64,000 nucleotides of DNA from CBDCGV01 sp965216955 (GTDB lineage: Bacteria; Bacteroidota; Bacteroidia; Chitinophagales; JADIYW01), in assembly GCA_965216955.1 (NCBI GenBank), contig CBDCGV010000004.1, positions 9,006-73,005 on the forward strand, written 5' to 3'. Made by a program: the position numbers and the translations under genes. The notes under the pieces are model-generated. The model was given only the letters and a program-made list of their open reading frames with translations. It was not told the origin of the DNA and made no database searches. Positions 7,438-16,325 of the stretch are shown one piece after another (position 1 is the first letter of the stretch; every line of letters starts with the position of its first letter).

Positions 7438-8877
7438 TTAGTTGATTAGTTTTTTACCATCTACCCAACAAGCATGAAATCCAAGAGGCACTCTTTGTGG
7501 CAATAAAATACGTGCCAAAGGTCCCTTATCAATATTCTTTGCATCTAAGATTAATACTTCCGAAGTTCCTTCCTTTTTATTGGTAGTAAACGTAATTACA
7601 TAACCATCATCTTCCTCCTTTGCATTGTTTTTAGGAATAAAGGGCGATTCACTTCCATAGACACCTTTGCCATAATTATATAATTGGTGACTACCAGTAT
7701 CCATATTGTATTTAATGATTCCATCGAAACGAAATACCTCCGAAATATCAAGATGCTGATTGTAAGTATATTTTGTTTTCCGGCCAGCTAATGTTGCATT
7801 CATTAATGGAAACTCAGAAAACCGGTCGTCCACCTGATACTCTTTAGTTTCTCCGGTTTTCAAATTAAATCGATAACGATGAATAGTCGCTTCTAATCTC
7901 AAGTATGCTTTTAATTTCTCAATAGCTCCTTTTGCATTAGATTGTGGTGCAGGATTAGTACAAATACAAGCATCCATAACAATTTCATCCCCTTCCTCCC
8001 AAGCATTAATTACATGATATATATAGCATGATTTTGCCTCAAACCAGCGAACATCTGCATCCGTACCAAAACGTGGCAAAATAGCAAATCTACTAGGCCA
8101 ATCATTTCTAAAAACAATTTTACTCCGTCCAATTTTCAATGCTTCCGGGTCATTGATGTATGGCAAATCCATCAATACGGAATAATTTTCTGTGATGGCC
8201 ATATCATGTGGTAAACGAGGCCCCGGCAATGTTATCGGCGTTAAATGCTTCAACTTTCCATTGCTTCCTATTACTCCATAACTCATGTATGGAGGTCGTA
8301 ATCCATAATCAAAAAACATCATTTCATTGGAAAACTCATCAATTTTAACGTGTGCCATTGCCTTTGATGAAAAAGTACCATTAAAAGTTTCTTTTCCATA
8401 AGTATCTAAAGTGAGCGGATTCAATCCATATATATCGCCACACATATACCACATAGCTAACAGCTTATTATTAAAAAAAGCTACTGCAGTATTACCCGTA
8501 TCCTTTAGATTATAGTTACTACCCCTCGGATTTGAAGCCATATTTCCCATTACTCCCTGATATAATGTTTTACCAGCTTCTGTTTCCTTTTTAAACCCAT
8601 CTGTTCTAACATAACGGTTTTTATAAGCGGCTTTCCCATTCTCGATATAAAGCGCATGAACCATCCCATCTCCATCAAACCAATGATAATGACTTGTAGG
8701 CTTATATCGTTGATTGGGTCCATTTCTAAAATATGCACCATGAATGTCTTTAGGTATTTCCCCTATCACCTTTAAATTATCTACCGAAATCTCCTTTTCT
8801 ATCGGCCCAAAAGCACCCATTATATATGGATTTCCAGTTTCGACTGCAAATTGCTCTACTTCCTTATTTATTTCCAT
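7438..8877 (-). CDS. Carotenoid oxygenase family protein (RPE65/CCD-type)
   Basis: A 479-residue non-heme iron oxygenase of the carotenoid cleavage family, which splits carbon-carbon double bonds of carotenoids, apocarotenoids or stilbenes to give aldehydes. All four iron-ligand histidines are in place: His176 (MAHVKID), His224 (LPHDMAITENY), His288 (YHVINAWEEGD) and His468 (GFHACW). Other family motifs are GAYFRNGPN near residue 50 and HWFDGDGMVHAL near 65-75. The length is normal. The last motif reads GFHAC where GFHG is more usual. The gene starts at ATG 8877, 15 bp after the thiolase stop, and ends directly against the lipocalin-like gene. The operon context with a thiolase suggests catabolism of the cleavage product rather than pigment synthesis; that is inference. 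Confidence 0.92.
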   Translation of the reverse strand: MEINKEVEQFAVETGNPYIMGAFGPIEKEISVDNLKVIGEIPKDIHGAYFRNGPNQRYKPTSHYHWFDGDGMVHALYIENGKAAYKNRYVRTDGFKKETEAGKTLYQGVMGNMASNPRGSNYNLKDTGNTAVAFFNNKLLAMWYMCGDIYGLNPLTLDTYGKETFNGTFSSKAMAHVKIDEFSNEMMFFDYGLRPPYMSYGVIGSNGKLKHLTPITLPGPRLPHDMAITENYSVLMDLPYINDPEALKIGRSKIVFRNDWPSRFAILPRFGTDADVRWFEAKSCYIYHVINAWEEGDEIVMDACICTNPAPQSNAKGAIEKLKAYLRLEATIHRYRFNLKTGETKEYQVDDRFSEFPLMNATLAGRKTKYTYNQHLDISEVFRFDGIIKYNMDTGSHQLYNYGKGVYGSESPFIPKNNAKEEDDGYVITFTTNKKEGTSEVLILDAKNIDKGPLARILLPQRVPLGFHACWVDGKKLIN

Positions 8878-8892
8878 TATCCTTATTATCCT

Positions 8893-10125
8893 TTAATCAG
8901 TTCCAATTATTGTACTTACACAAGTTGTAACACTTCCTCCAATATTCAGTGTCCCAACATTTTTACAATGCTCTATTTGATAACCTTCCGCTTCTCCCTT
9001 AATTTGCTTATAAGCGTCTAAAACCATTCGTATTCCGGTAGCTCCTACCGGATGTCCTAAGCCTATTAAACCACCACTAGGGTTTAACGGTATTTTGCCT
9101 TCCCTAAAAATAATCCCCTCCTCTATTGCTTTCCAACTCTCGCCTGGCGATGTAATGCCAAAGTGATCGATTGCCATATATGCACTCGTTGTAAAACAAT
9201 CATGTGTTTCTATACAGTCCAACTCAAAAACATCTTGAAAACCAGCTCTTTGTAATGTTTTATTTAACATATTATTCAAATGAGGAAAGATATATGCTTC
9301 CTCTCTTGATTGTTCCAATTTTCGAGCTAACTCGATAGGCCCAGTTACGTGTCCCCACCCTTTTATATAAGGTATATCACTAAGCTTTTGATTATGTCGG
9401 TTTGCCCATTGCTTTGCTTTTTCCTCATTAGCAATAAAGATGATGGCTCCACCATCTGTAATTTGAGAACAATCTTGTTTACGAATCATTCCAGCAACTA
9501 TTGGATTAAAACTGTCGCTTTGAGTAAATGCCTCCTCACCAAATTGCCAGTTTCTGGTTTGTGCATTTTTATTCGTTTTAGCATTCGAGTAATGGCTTTT
9601 CGCAATTGCTGCTAAGTGTTCATGTTTAATTCCATATCTCTTATCGTACTCTTCCCCCACATCACTAAACAACTTGGGCCACGGATACGTCACATTTTCA
9701 CATTCTTTTTCATACCAAGCAGCAACCCCTAAATAATCTGCAACTTCTCCACCGCTTTTCGACTTTTCTAACTCCACTCCCATTACTGCAACTAAATCAT
9801 AACGATTGGATTGTATATCTGCCATGGCAGCCATTAATGCAATCCCTCCTGAAGCACAGGCAGCTTCATGCCTAAAAGCAGCAATATCTCCTACCTCCGG
9901 AAACAGTTGCGCAATAAAACCACCTAAATGCCCTTGCTTAACAACTAACTCTCCAATAAAATTACCTAAATGTACTGCCTCTATTTCATGGAGATCAATA
10001 GCGGTAGATTCTATTCCCCCTTTAAAAGTGTCTTTAATTAAATCGGCAATTCCCTTTCCTAATCTGGAATAATTCTTAGAAAAATCCGTTTGATATCCTC
10101 CAAGTATGTAAACTTTACTACTCAT
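8893..10125 (-). CDS. Thiolase family protein (SCP-x-like acetyl-CoA acyltransferase)
   Basis: A 410-residue thiolase-fold enzyme that makes or cleaves beta-ketoacyl-CoA. The active-site Cys90 lies in ACASGGIALMAA, the HDCFTTSAYM element is typical of SCP-x/thiolase-like proteins, and His358 lies in GHPVGATG. The C-terminal Cys402 is in GGSVTTCVSTIIG, the SCP-x version of the usual C-G-G-G motif. The start is ATG 10125 (MSSKVYILGG); an in-frame TTG at 10149 is less likely. It is the first gene of the minus-strand thiolase / carotenoid oxygenase / lipocalin-like operon and is divergent from the SDR at 10176, leaving only 50 bp for both promoters. The substrate is unknown; degradative chain shortening is likelier than acetoacetyl-CoA synthesis. 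Confidence 0.9.
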   Translation of the reverse strand: MSSKVYILGGYQTDFSKNYSRLGKGIADLIKDTFKGGIESTAIDLHEIEAVHLGNFIGELVVKQGHLGGFIAQLFPEVGDIAAFRHEAACASGGIALMAAMADIQSNRYDLVAVMGVELEKSKSGGEVADYLGVAAWYEKECENVTYPWPKLFSDVGEEYDKRYGIKHEHLAAIAKSHYSNAKTNKNAQTRNWQFGEEAFTQSDSFNPIVAGMIRKQDCSQITDGGAIIFIANEEKAKQWANRHNQKLSDIPYIKGWGHVTGPIELARKLEQSREEAYIFPHLNNMLNKTLQRAGFQDVFELDCIETHDCFTTSAYMAIDHFGITSPGESWKAIEEGIIFREGKIPLNPSGGLIGLGHPVGATGIRMVLDAYKQIKGEAEGYQIEHCKNVGTLNIGGSVTTCVSTIIGTD

Positions 10126-10175
10126 TTTTATAGAATCCCAAATTAACAATTAATTTAGTCTCTTAATAACAGTTT

Positions 10176-10931
10176 ATGAGTAATCCTTTCCAACTAAAAG
10201 AAAAGATAGCTATAATTACCGGAGCAAGTAAGGGTATTGGCAAATCAATTGCATATTACCTAGGCGATGCTGGAGCTCAAGTTATTGTGTCTAGTCGTAA
10301 GCAAGCTGCCGTTGATGAAGTTGCCAATGAATTAAAAGCAAAAGGAATAAAAGCGACCGCTATAGCATGCAATGTAGGAAACCTTGAAGAGATACAGCAG
10401 CTTGTAGATAAGACTATTCATCAGTTTGGCAAAATAGATGTTATCGTTAATAATGCCGCCGCTAATCCAGTATATGGACCAGTTGAAAATACCGAAGAAT
10501 GGGCTTTCGATAAAATAATGAATGTAAATGTCAAGGGACCTTTTGAACTCTGCAAAAAAGCGCTTCCCTATATGTCAAAAGGTGGAAGTATTATCAATAT
10601 AAGCAGTATTGGAGGCGTAACACCCGAACCAGCTATTGGTATTTACAGTGTAAGTAAAGCCGCTTTAATTTCTCTAACCAAAGTAATGGCCAAAGAATGG
10701 GGACCTAAAGGTATTCGTGCCAATGCAATTTGTCCAGGGTTAATTAAGACTAAATTTAGCGAAGCACTATGGAGTAATGAAAAAGTTACAGAAAGAATGC
10801 TTAAACATTTACCCATTTCAAGAATCGGAACTCCAGAAGACATTGCCGCCTTGACTTTATTTTTGGCATCAGACGCGTCAGGTTATGTTACTGGAAGTGT
10901 ATATAATGCAGATGGAGGTTATTTAGTATAA
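10176..10931 (+). CDS. Short-chain dehydrogenase/reductase
   Basis: A classical 251-residue SDR. It has the NAD(P)-binding TGASKGIG motif (about residues 15-22), NNAA near residue 90, the catalytic Ser in NISSIGG and the Tyr/Lys pair in YSVSKAAL, and ends NADGGYLV. An SSRK sequence after the second beta strand suggests NADP(H) preference. It oxidises or reduces a hydroxyl/carbonyl pair; many relatives act on 3-oxoacyl or 2-alkyl substrates. It faces the thiolase/carotenoid oxygenase operon across a 50-bp gap, so it may belong to the same pathway. It is followed after 11 bp by the transporter gene on the same strand, which suggests a shared transcript. Confidence 0.92.
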   Translation: MSNPFQLKEKIAIITGASKGIGKSIAYYLGDAGAQVIVSSRKQAAVDEVANELKAKGIKATAIACNVGNLEEIQQLVDKTIHQFGKIDVIVNNAAANPVYGPVENTEEWAFDKIMNVNVKGPFELCKKALPYMSKGGSIINISSIGGVTPEPAIGIYSVSKAALISLTKVMAKEWGPKGIRANAICPGLIKTKFSEALWSNEKVTERMLKHLPISRIGTPEDIAALTLFLASDASGYVTGSVYNADGGYLV

Positions 10932-10942
10932 ACAATTTAACT

Positions 10943-11713
10943 ATGAAACATATAACCAACAATAAAGCCAGTAGGCTCTTCATCATTCTAGGTGCTTTTT
11001 TTGTTACCAATGCTTTAGTTGCTGAATTTATTGGCGTTAAAATATTTGCATTAGAACCTACCTTAGGCATCAAAACCATTCACTGGAGCTTATTTGGGAT
11101 TGATGGTACGCTCAATTTCACAACCGGTGTTTTACTTTGGCCTATTGTTTTTGTAATGACAGATCTATTAAACGAATATTATGGAAAGAAAGGCGTGCGA
11201 TTTTTATCCATCATGACCGCCATACTTATTAGCTATGCATTTGCCATGATTTTTTTAGGAATAAAAGTTGTTCCTGCTGATTTTTGGTTAGGTATGGGCA
11301 ATGCTAAAGGAATAGAAAATATGCAATCTGCCTTTGAAGCTATTTTTGGACAAAGTATGTGGATCATAGTTGGGTCGTTAATTGCCTTTTTAATTGGCCA
11401 ATTAATTGATGCGATTACCTTTAGTAAAATTAAAATACTAACCGGAGAAAAAGCACTCTATTTAAGAGCTACAGGTTCAACATTAATTTCTCAGCTTATC
11501 GATAGCTTTGTTGTATTGTATGTAGCATTTGTTATTCCCAAATTTTGGAGCCTTGAACAGTTTTTTGCTATTGGTATGGTTAACTATGCATATAAAGTAA
11601 TCATGGCTATATTATTAACACCTGCTATTTATTTGGCCCATTATTTAATAGACAATTATCTGGGGCAAAAATTATCAAAGCAATTAAGAGATCAAGCTTT
11701 ACAAACAAAATAG
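10943..11713 (+). CDS. yhhQ: Queuosine precursor transporter (YhhQ/VUT family)
   Basis: A 256-residue inner membrane protein of the YhhQ (vitamin uptake transporter, ECF S-component-like) family, which imports queuosine precursors such as preQ0/preQ1. The family-diagnostic segment is FVMTDLLNEYYGKKGVRF after the third hydrophobic helix. Six to seven helices are visible, including LFIILGAFFVTNALVAEFIG, LSIMTAILISYAFAMIFLGI and IIVGSLIAFLIGQLIDAITF. Many Bacteroidota members carry the long insertion between helices seen here (DFWLGMGNAKGIENMQSAF). It is in a plus-strand series SDR, transporter, arginase-family gene; the grouping does not obviously reflect a pathway. Confidence 0.85.
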   Translation: MKHITNNKASRLFIILGAFFVTNALVAEFIGVKIFALEPTLGIKTIHWSLFGIDGTLNFTTGVLLWPIVFVMTDLLNEYYGKKGVRFLSIMTAILISYAFAMIFLGIKVVPADFWLGMGNAKGIENMQSAFEAIFGQSMWIIVGSLIAFLIGQLIDAITFSKIKILTGEKALYLRATGSTLISQLIDSFVVLYVAFVIPKFWSLEQFFAIGMVNYAYKVIMAILLTPAIYLAHYLIDNYLGQKLSKQLRDQALQTK

Positions 11714-11734
11714 AAGTATTCACAATAAGATAAG

Positions 11735-12766
11735 ATGGAAGCATATTTTGATCCTAATGGCATAGGTATAAATAATGGAAATATATTTTCATTACCATAT
11801 ACTCTTGAAGAGTCAGAGATTGTCTTGTTTCCTGTTCCTTGGGAAGCCACTGTTTCCTATAATTCGGGCACAGCCAATGGGCCTCAATCAATCTTAGATG
11901 CAAGTTCACAAATTGATTATGTAGACCCATATTTAAGAGAAGCATGGAAAACCAAAATACACATGTTGCCCATTTCAAAAAAATGGAAAGCAATTAATGA
12001 TGAAACTAGAACAAAAGCAAAGAGCTATATTGACTTCTTAACCTACGGCAATGCCTCTTATCATGATCATCTAGTCCAGGAAGTTAATGAGAAATGTGAA
12101 TGGATTTACAAAGAGGTTCTAGAGGCTAGCCGACATTTATTAGAGGCCGGAAAATATGTTGGGATTATTGGAGGAGATCATAGTTGCCCTCTTGGTTTAA
12201 TACAAGCACTTTCTGAGCGTTATGATACTTTCGGAATACTACAAATAGATGCGCATGCAGACTTAAGAAAAGCTTATGAAAACTTCGAATATTCACATGC
12301 CTCTATTTTTCATAATTCATTAAAAATTAAAAATTTATCAAAGCTAACCCAAGTAGCTGTTAGAGATCTATCTCCTTGTGAAGAAAGCACTATCAACGAA
12401 AACGAACGAATAAAAACCTTCTTTGATTATCAAATAAAAGAGCGACTTTTTAAAGGAGAAAGCTGGGATACCATTTGTGATGACATAGTTGATTCGCTAC
12501 CGGAAAAAGTTTATATCAGTTTTGATATTGATGGCTTGCAACCTAATTTATGTCCTAATACTGGAACACCTGTCCCAGGAGGTATCTCTTTTGAGCAAGC
12601 TTCCTATTTACTCAATAAAGTAGCTTTAAACAAGCAAATCATTGGTTTTGATTTATGTGAAGTAGCTCCCGGAACAGCCAACGAGTGGGATGCCAATGTT
12701 GGAATGCGCATGCTTTATAAATTATGCTGTTCGTTGAAAAAAAGCACTTTAAAGCTTAATGATTAG
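11735..12766 (+). CDS. Arginase/agmatinase/formimidoylglutamase family hydrolase
   Basis: A 343-residue ureohydrolase-fold enzyme with a binuclear manganese site. Metal ligands are seen as His149 in GGDHS, Asp172, His174 and Asp176 in DAHADLR, and Asp264 and Asp266 in SFDIDGL. The following position of the canonical SFDxDxxDP motif is Gln269 instead of Asp, a change outside the metal ligands. Family members hydrolyse arginine, agmatine, formimidoylglutamate or related guanidino compounds; the substrate is not clear here. The N-terminal half is longer than in agmatinases and fits the Bacteroidota group usually labelled agmatinase family. It lies 21 bp after the transporter gene and ends shortly before a bidirectional terminator. 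Confidence 0.88.
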   Translation: MEAYFDPNGIGINNGNIFSLPYTLEESEIVLFPVPWEATVSYNSGTANGPQSILDASSQIDYVDPYLREAWKTKIHMLPISKKWKAINDETRTKAKSYIDFLTYGNASYHDHLVQEVNEKCEWIYKEVLEASRHLLEAGKYVGIIGGDHSCPLGLIQALSERYDTFGILQIDAHADLRKAYENFEYSHASIFHNSLKIKNLSKLTQVAVRDLSPCEESTINENERIKTFFDYQIKERLFKGESWDTICDDIVDSLPEKVYISFDIDGLQPNLCPNTGTPVPGGISFEQASYLLNKVALNKQIIGFDLCEVAPGTANEWDANVGMRMLYKLCCSLKKSTLKLND

Positions 12767-12774
12767 TAATAAAA

Positions 12775-12802
12775 GAAGCGATGGAAATTAATCCATCGCT
12801 TC
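12775..12802. terminator. Bidirectional hairpin terminator
   Basis: A perfect 10-bp stem GAAGCGATGG / CCATCGCTTC with an 8-nt AATT-rich loop. It lies between the convergent ends of the arginase-family gene (12766) and the protease gene (12836), where a shared terminator is expected. Short A and T runs flank the stem. Confidence 0.75.
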
Positions 12803-12835
12803 AAAATCATGAGAGTTTTGGTTGCTTTTAAATAC

Positions 12836-14158
12836 TTATTTAACAACTGCTATCGGATCTGGGGCATCTCGATCACCTGTTACATATCCCCTTGTATGAA
12901 TAACACCATTATTAAGCAGAAGAATACCTGCAACATGCGGCGCTGCGTAAGAAGTACTTCCTGCAACTTTTTGATAGCATCCTTTATTGCACCAAGATTG
13001 TCCTTTTTCTGGAGAGGCAATACTTGTAGAAGTAATATCTTTCCCTGGAGCCGCATAATCATTCATCTTTCCGTGCAAACTAATATATGATCTCTTTTGC
13101 TGGTCCATAGCGGTAATGGTATACATTCTTTTACCATTAATTTTTGCAGGAAAAAGCACATCATTCGTTAGATACACCCCCTTTGGCCACCAGTTAGGAT
13201 AATAACCACCCGCTGTTACTACATATATTCCCATGCTAGTTAATGTATTTATTCGCGTAGTATATTCTTTCAACCTTTTCTTGTACGGAAATGGAAACAA
13301 TTCACCCAAACTGATATTAACCACATCTCCTCTTTTACCTTTACGAATTACATAATCTAAACCTCTTAATAACTCTCCATCTAATGACGTTGATTTTTTC
13401 TTTATTTTAACCGCTACCAGCTTTGCACCTGCAGCCACTCCTTTCATTCCAAAACTATTGTTTTTAGCTCCTATTATACCAGCAACCATAGTCCCGTGGC
13501 CATCCGTATCATTAGCGTCTCCTCCTACCATTGATGCACTCAAATACCTAACAACATTCAAATCAGGATGATTGAGGTCAATACCAGTGTCTAATACAAA
13601 CACTCGTCTTTTTATTTTTGTAGCATCGCCAGATCCAACAAATCTAACTCCCCAGTTCACAAATTGACCTGCTCCCTGTCGCTGGTTGCTAATTTCTTCT
13701 TCTTTGAGAACCTCAACTTCTTCTTCCTCCGGTAATTTTGTAGCCATCACCTGCTCTACGGATGCTACCATGGGATTGGATTTCATTTTCTCTGCAATAG
13801 TACTCCCCAAATATCCAGAAAAGCCTACATCTACAGTAGCATAAATGCTTTCAATTTGATTCCAATCAATACCATAGTCTTTAAAATGTGATTTAAGCTT
13901 GCCTGTTACTTCCTTATCTATTTCTCCATAAACCAGATCTCTTTCTTCTATAGTTGCATCAATAGTAGGACTCTTAATTTGATAAAAATCCTCTTTCATA
14001 AATACTCTGTATTTCCCTTCAACAGGAACTGTATGTTCATCTATAAATTCTTTTTCTGCTAACTTATCGCTGCTTAGGGATTGATCATCTGATTCACAAC
14101 TCGAAAAGACGGCAATTATGAACATAAGTATCCCTATTTTAAATATTAAAACTTTCAT
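12836..14158 (-). CDS. S8 subtilisin-like serine protease, lipoprotein
   Basis: A 440-residue surface or periplasmic protease. Parts: SPII signal with Cys21 (IIAVFSSC); an inhibitor-I9-like prodomain (about 45-140, ending MVASVEQVMAT); an acidic linker rich in Glu (EEEEVEVLKEEE); and a subtilase domain. Catalytic residues are Asp190 (VLDTGID), His221 (DGHGTMVAG) and Ser403 (GSTSYAAPHVAG). The oxyanion-hole Asn, normally in an AAGN motif, appears to be replaced: the equivalent stretch reads VVTAGGYYPN (Gly318). This may lower or alter activity, or Asn322 may take its place. Two Cys in SWCNKGCY may form a disulfide. It is a stand-alone gene facing the arginase gene across a terminator. Confidence 0.9.
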   Translation of the reverse strand: MKVLIFKIGILMFIIAVFSSCESDDQSLSSDKLAEKEFIDEHTVPVEGKYRVFMKEDFYQIKSPTIDATIEERDLVYGEIDKEVTGKLKSHFKDYGIDWNQIESIYATVDVGFSGYLGSTIAEKMKSNPMVASVEQVMATKLPEEEEVEVLKEEEISNQRQGAGQFVNWGVRFVGSGDATKIKRRVFVLDTGIDLNHPDLNVVRYLSASMVGGDANDTDGHGTMVAGIIGAKNNSFGMKGVAAGAKLVAVKIKKKSTSLDGELLRGLDYVIRKGKRGDVVNISLGELFPFPYKKRLKEYTTRINTLTSMGIYVVTAGGYYPNWWPKGVYLTNDVLFPAKINGKRMYTITAMDQQKRSYISLHGKMNDYAAPGKDITSTSIASPEKGQSWCNKGCYQKVAGSTSYAAPHVAGILLLNNGVIHTRGYVTGDRDAPDPIAVVK

Positions 14159-14336
14159 GATTAAACAATTTTACAATGACTCCTACTCTATTAAGGCTTT
14201 TCGGAATTGCACCTACTTTACGCTAGCAAAAAAGATTTAATTGTAAACTTTAAAGTTTTATCAATTACAATACTAAATTTAGATAGAGGGATAATTGATT
14301 GCAAATCATTTAACTACTCAGATGAGGGGGATGGGC

Positions 14337-15188
14337 CTAAATAATGTCTAGATTCCGATAATATTTCGCAATTTCATAAACATTGATAAATCGACGACCG
14401 CTATGTTCCTCTGCTTTTGCAAAAATGCAATTGTTCCCCTTATATATATGATCATTAACGGTATCTCTTCGAACACCAATTTTGTTTGCCAATTTCACAA
14501 TTGAAATGCTATAATTACTTGAAGCGATTACTTGAAGTATTTGTTTTTGCCTTGGAGTGTATGGTTGTGTCAATTCAAAATCTTTTCTTTCTTTTAGCAA
14601 TTCTTCCATTTTTTTAATTCTCCTTGCATTATAATCTCTTATCTCACAATCTATTTTACCGCTTCTAATATCTTTTTCGGTATACTCTCTAATTTTAGTA
14701 TAAAAGTTCATATACTTTACCATGTACCCATTTTTATCAAATTGAATAGGATAAGAATGTTGTAATATTTCAAAAGTCTTTCCAGAAGCTGTTTTAAGTG
14801 GGATTTTAATGGAATATTGAAACTTAAACGGAAGTATTTTATATTTACTATCAATTATATTTTTAAGTATCTCCCAAATACGTATTCCATTTAAAAAGTA
14901 GGTCTCTCTTTCAGGATCACAGACATTAAGAATATGCTGTTCCATTGTCAAAGTTTCATCTGGATATCCAATGATTCTTCCATAATTATGAATAGAAAAT
15001 ATTTTTTGATCTACGATATTATAACAAAACATAAAATTTGATATAGATCCTTTGACAATTCTAACATATCCATTAAGCCAATCATTCACCTCTTTATCAC
15101 TTGGATAAACACCCTCGCTCATATTGTCTTGAATCCAAGTACGTATCTCTCTATATTTTACTATATAATCTTCAGGTTCTAATTTCAT
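14337..15188 (-). CDS. LuxR-type transcriptional regulator with PAS-like sensor domain
   Basis: A 283-residue regulator. The N-terminal 170 residues look like a PAS-type sensory domain (FMFCYNIVDQKIFSIHNYGRIIGYPDE resembles the opening of a PAS fold). A charged linker follows (RIKKMEELLKERKDFE), then a C-terminal helix-turn-helix resembling LuxR/GerE: TPRQKQILQVIASS, then IVKLANKIGVRRDTVNDHIY. This layout is common in Bacteroidota one-component regulators. The trigger and targets are unknown. The nearest flanking genes are the S8 protease downstream and hemH upstream, both on the same strand but separated by gaps of 119-178 bp. A good match to the Bacteroidota promoter lies at 15254-15285. 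Confidence 0.85.
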   Translation of the reverse strand: MKLEPEDYIVKYREIRTWIQDNMSEGVYPSDKEVNDWLNGYVRIVKGSISNFMFCYNIVDQKIFSIHNYGRIIGYPDETLTMEQHILNVCDPERETYFLNGIRIWEILKNIIDSKYKILPFKFQYSIKIPLKTASGKTFEILQHSYPIQFDKNGYMVKYMNFYTKIREYTEKDIRSGKIDCEIRDYNARRIKKMEELLKERKDFELTQPYTPRQKQILQVIASSNYSISIVKLANKIGVRRDTVNDHIYKGNNCIFAKAEEHSGRRFINVYEIAKYYRNLDII

Positions 15189-15253
15189 AAAGTCAATAAG
15201 TTTAGGTTTAAATTCTGATCTAGTACATCAAAGGCTTATACAGTTAAGTTAAG

Positions 15254-15285
15254 CAAAATTATATAGTGCTTAAAGCTTTAACCAA
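15254..15285 (-). promoter_or_regulatory. Bacteroidota-type promoter for the LuxR-type regulator
   Basis: On the minus strand a TTG (15283-15285) is followed 21 nt later by TAATTTTG (15254-15261). This matches the TTG-N17-23-TAnnTTTG consensus known for this phylum. The implied start of transcription leaves an untranslated leader of roughly 60 nt before ATG 15188. Confidence 0.5.
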
Positions 15286-15307
15286 ATTTTACAGATAGAA
15301 GAGTTTT

Positions 15308-16318
15308 TTAAGCGTTCACCATATCCACAACTGCCTTTACCCATTTATCGCTACTGTTTAAGCTTGGTACTAATGTACATCCTACTCCTCCTAGCTCTTT
15401 GAATAGTTCATCATACTCCACACTCACTTCATAAATGGTTTCTAAACAATCTGCAACAAAAGCAGGACAGCAAACCAAAATTTTCTTTTTGCCTTCACTC
15501 GCCAATTTTTTAAGCGCATCTGGCGTATATGGCTGTATCCACTCTTCTTTTCCTAAACGAGACTGAAAACAAGAAGAATAAAAATTTTCATCCAACCCTA
15601 ATTGTTTAACTATTTTCCGAGTAGTCGCATAGCACTGTGCTCTATAACACAAGTTATTAGTTGCTGTTAGTGAGGAACAACATTCGTTTGCTAATTTACA
15701 ATGATTGTATACGTCCGTTTTATGAATTTGACGAACCGGTAAACCATGATAGCTAAATAACAAATGATCATATTTATTTAGATCAAACTTGTTAATCTCT
15801 TCAACAAAAGCCTCAATAAATATTGGATGTTCAGAAAAACCACCAATAAATCTAATTGGAGGTATTCCTTCCCACTTTTTAATAACATCCATTACCTTTT
15901 GATAGACAGACCCCGTTGATGCAGAAGCATATTGCGGAAATAATGGAAGTACTATTATTTCCGTAACCCTTTTATCAATCAACTTCTTAATCCCCTCTTC
16001 TATTGATGGATTTTGATAGCGCATTGCCAACTCAATTTCCATTTCTGGTAATGCTTCCGTTACCTTTTTAGTTAGGTTAAGACTATGAAACATTAAAGGA
16101 GATCCTGTTTGTTCATCCCAAATTTCTTTATATAATTTTCCAGAAGCCTTTGCTCTAAACGGAGCTATTATCAAGCGTACCAGTAATTGCCTTTTAAACC
16201 AAGGAATGTCAATAACACGTTCATCTGTCAGAAACTCTATTAAGTATTTTCTAACATCTGATGTCTTAGGACTATCTGGTGTTCCCAAGTTGACTAATAA
16301 TACTCCCTTTTTACTCAT
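15308..16318 (-). CDS. hemH: Ferrochelatase
   Basis: A 336-residue ferrochelatase, which inserts Fe2+ into the porphyrin ring in the last or next-to-last step of heme synthesis. It starts with GVLLVNLGTPDSP and has the active-site His191 in FSYHGLPV and Glu293 in DCLETIYEV, both family-invariant. The segment with several Cys (NHCKLANECCSSL and YRAQCYA) is a Bacteroidota feature near the site where other ferrochelatases bind a [2Fe-2S] cluster; whether a cluster is present cannot be told. It starts 7 bp after the response regulator stop, so it is probably co-transcribed with the two-component genes and hemL further upstream. A HemG/HemY-like protein at 31041-32312 could supply its substrate. 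Confidence 0.96.
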   Translation of the reverse strand: MSKKGVLLVNLGTPDSPKTSDVRKYLIEFLTDERVIDIPWFKRQLLVRLIIAPFRAKASGKLYKEIWDEQTGSPLMFHSLNLTKKVTEALPEMEIELAMRYQNPSIEEGIKKLIDKRVTEIIVLPLFPQYASASTGSVYQKVMDVIKKWEGIPPIRFIGGFSEHPIFIEAFVEEINKFDLNKYDHLLFSYHGLPVRQIHKTDVYNHCKLANECCSSLTATNNLCYRAQCYATTRKIVKQLGLDENFYSSCFQSRLGKEEWIQPYTPDALKKLASEGKKKILVCCPAFVADCLETIYEVSVEYDELFKELGGVGCTLVPSLNSSDKWVKAVVDMVNA

Positions 16319-16325
16319 TCCTCAA

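Noticed and set aside
14245..14258. Palindrome AAACTTTAAAGTTT upstream of the S8 protease gene as an operator
   Set aside because: Fully made of short A/T blocks in AT-rich DNA, so likely by chance; no repeat of the motif was found nearby.
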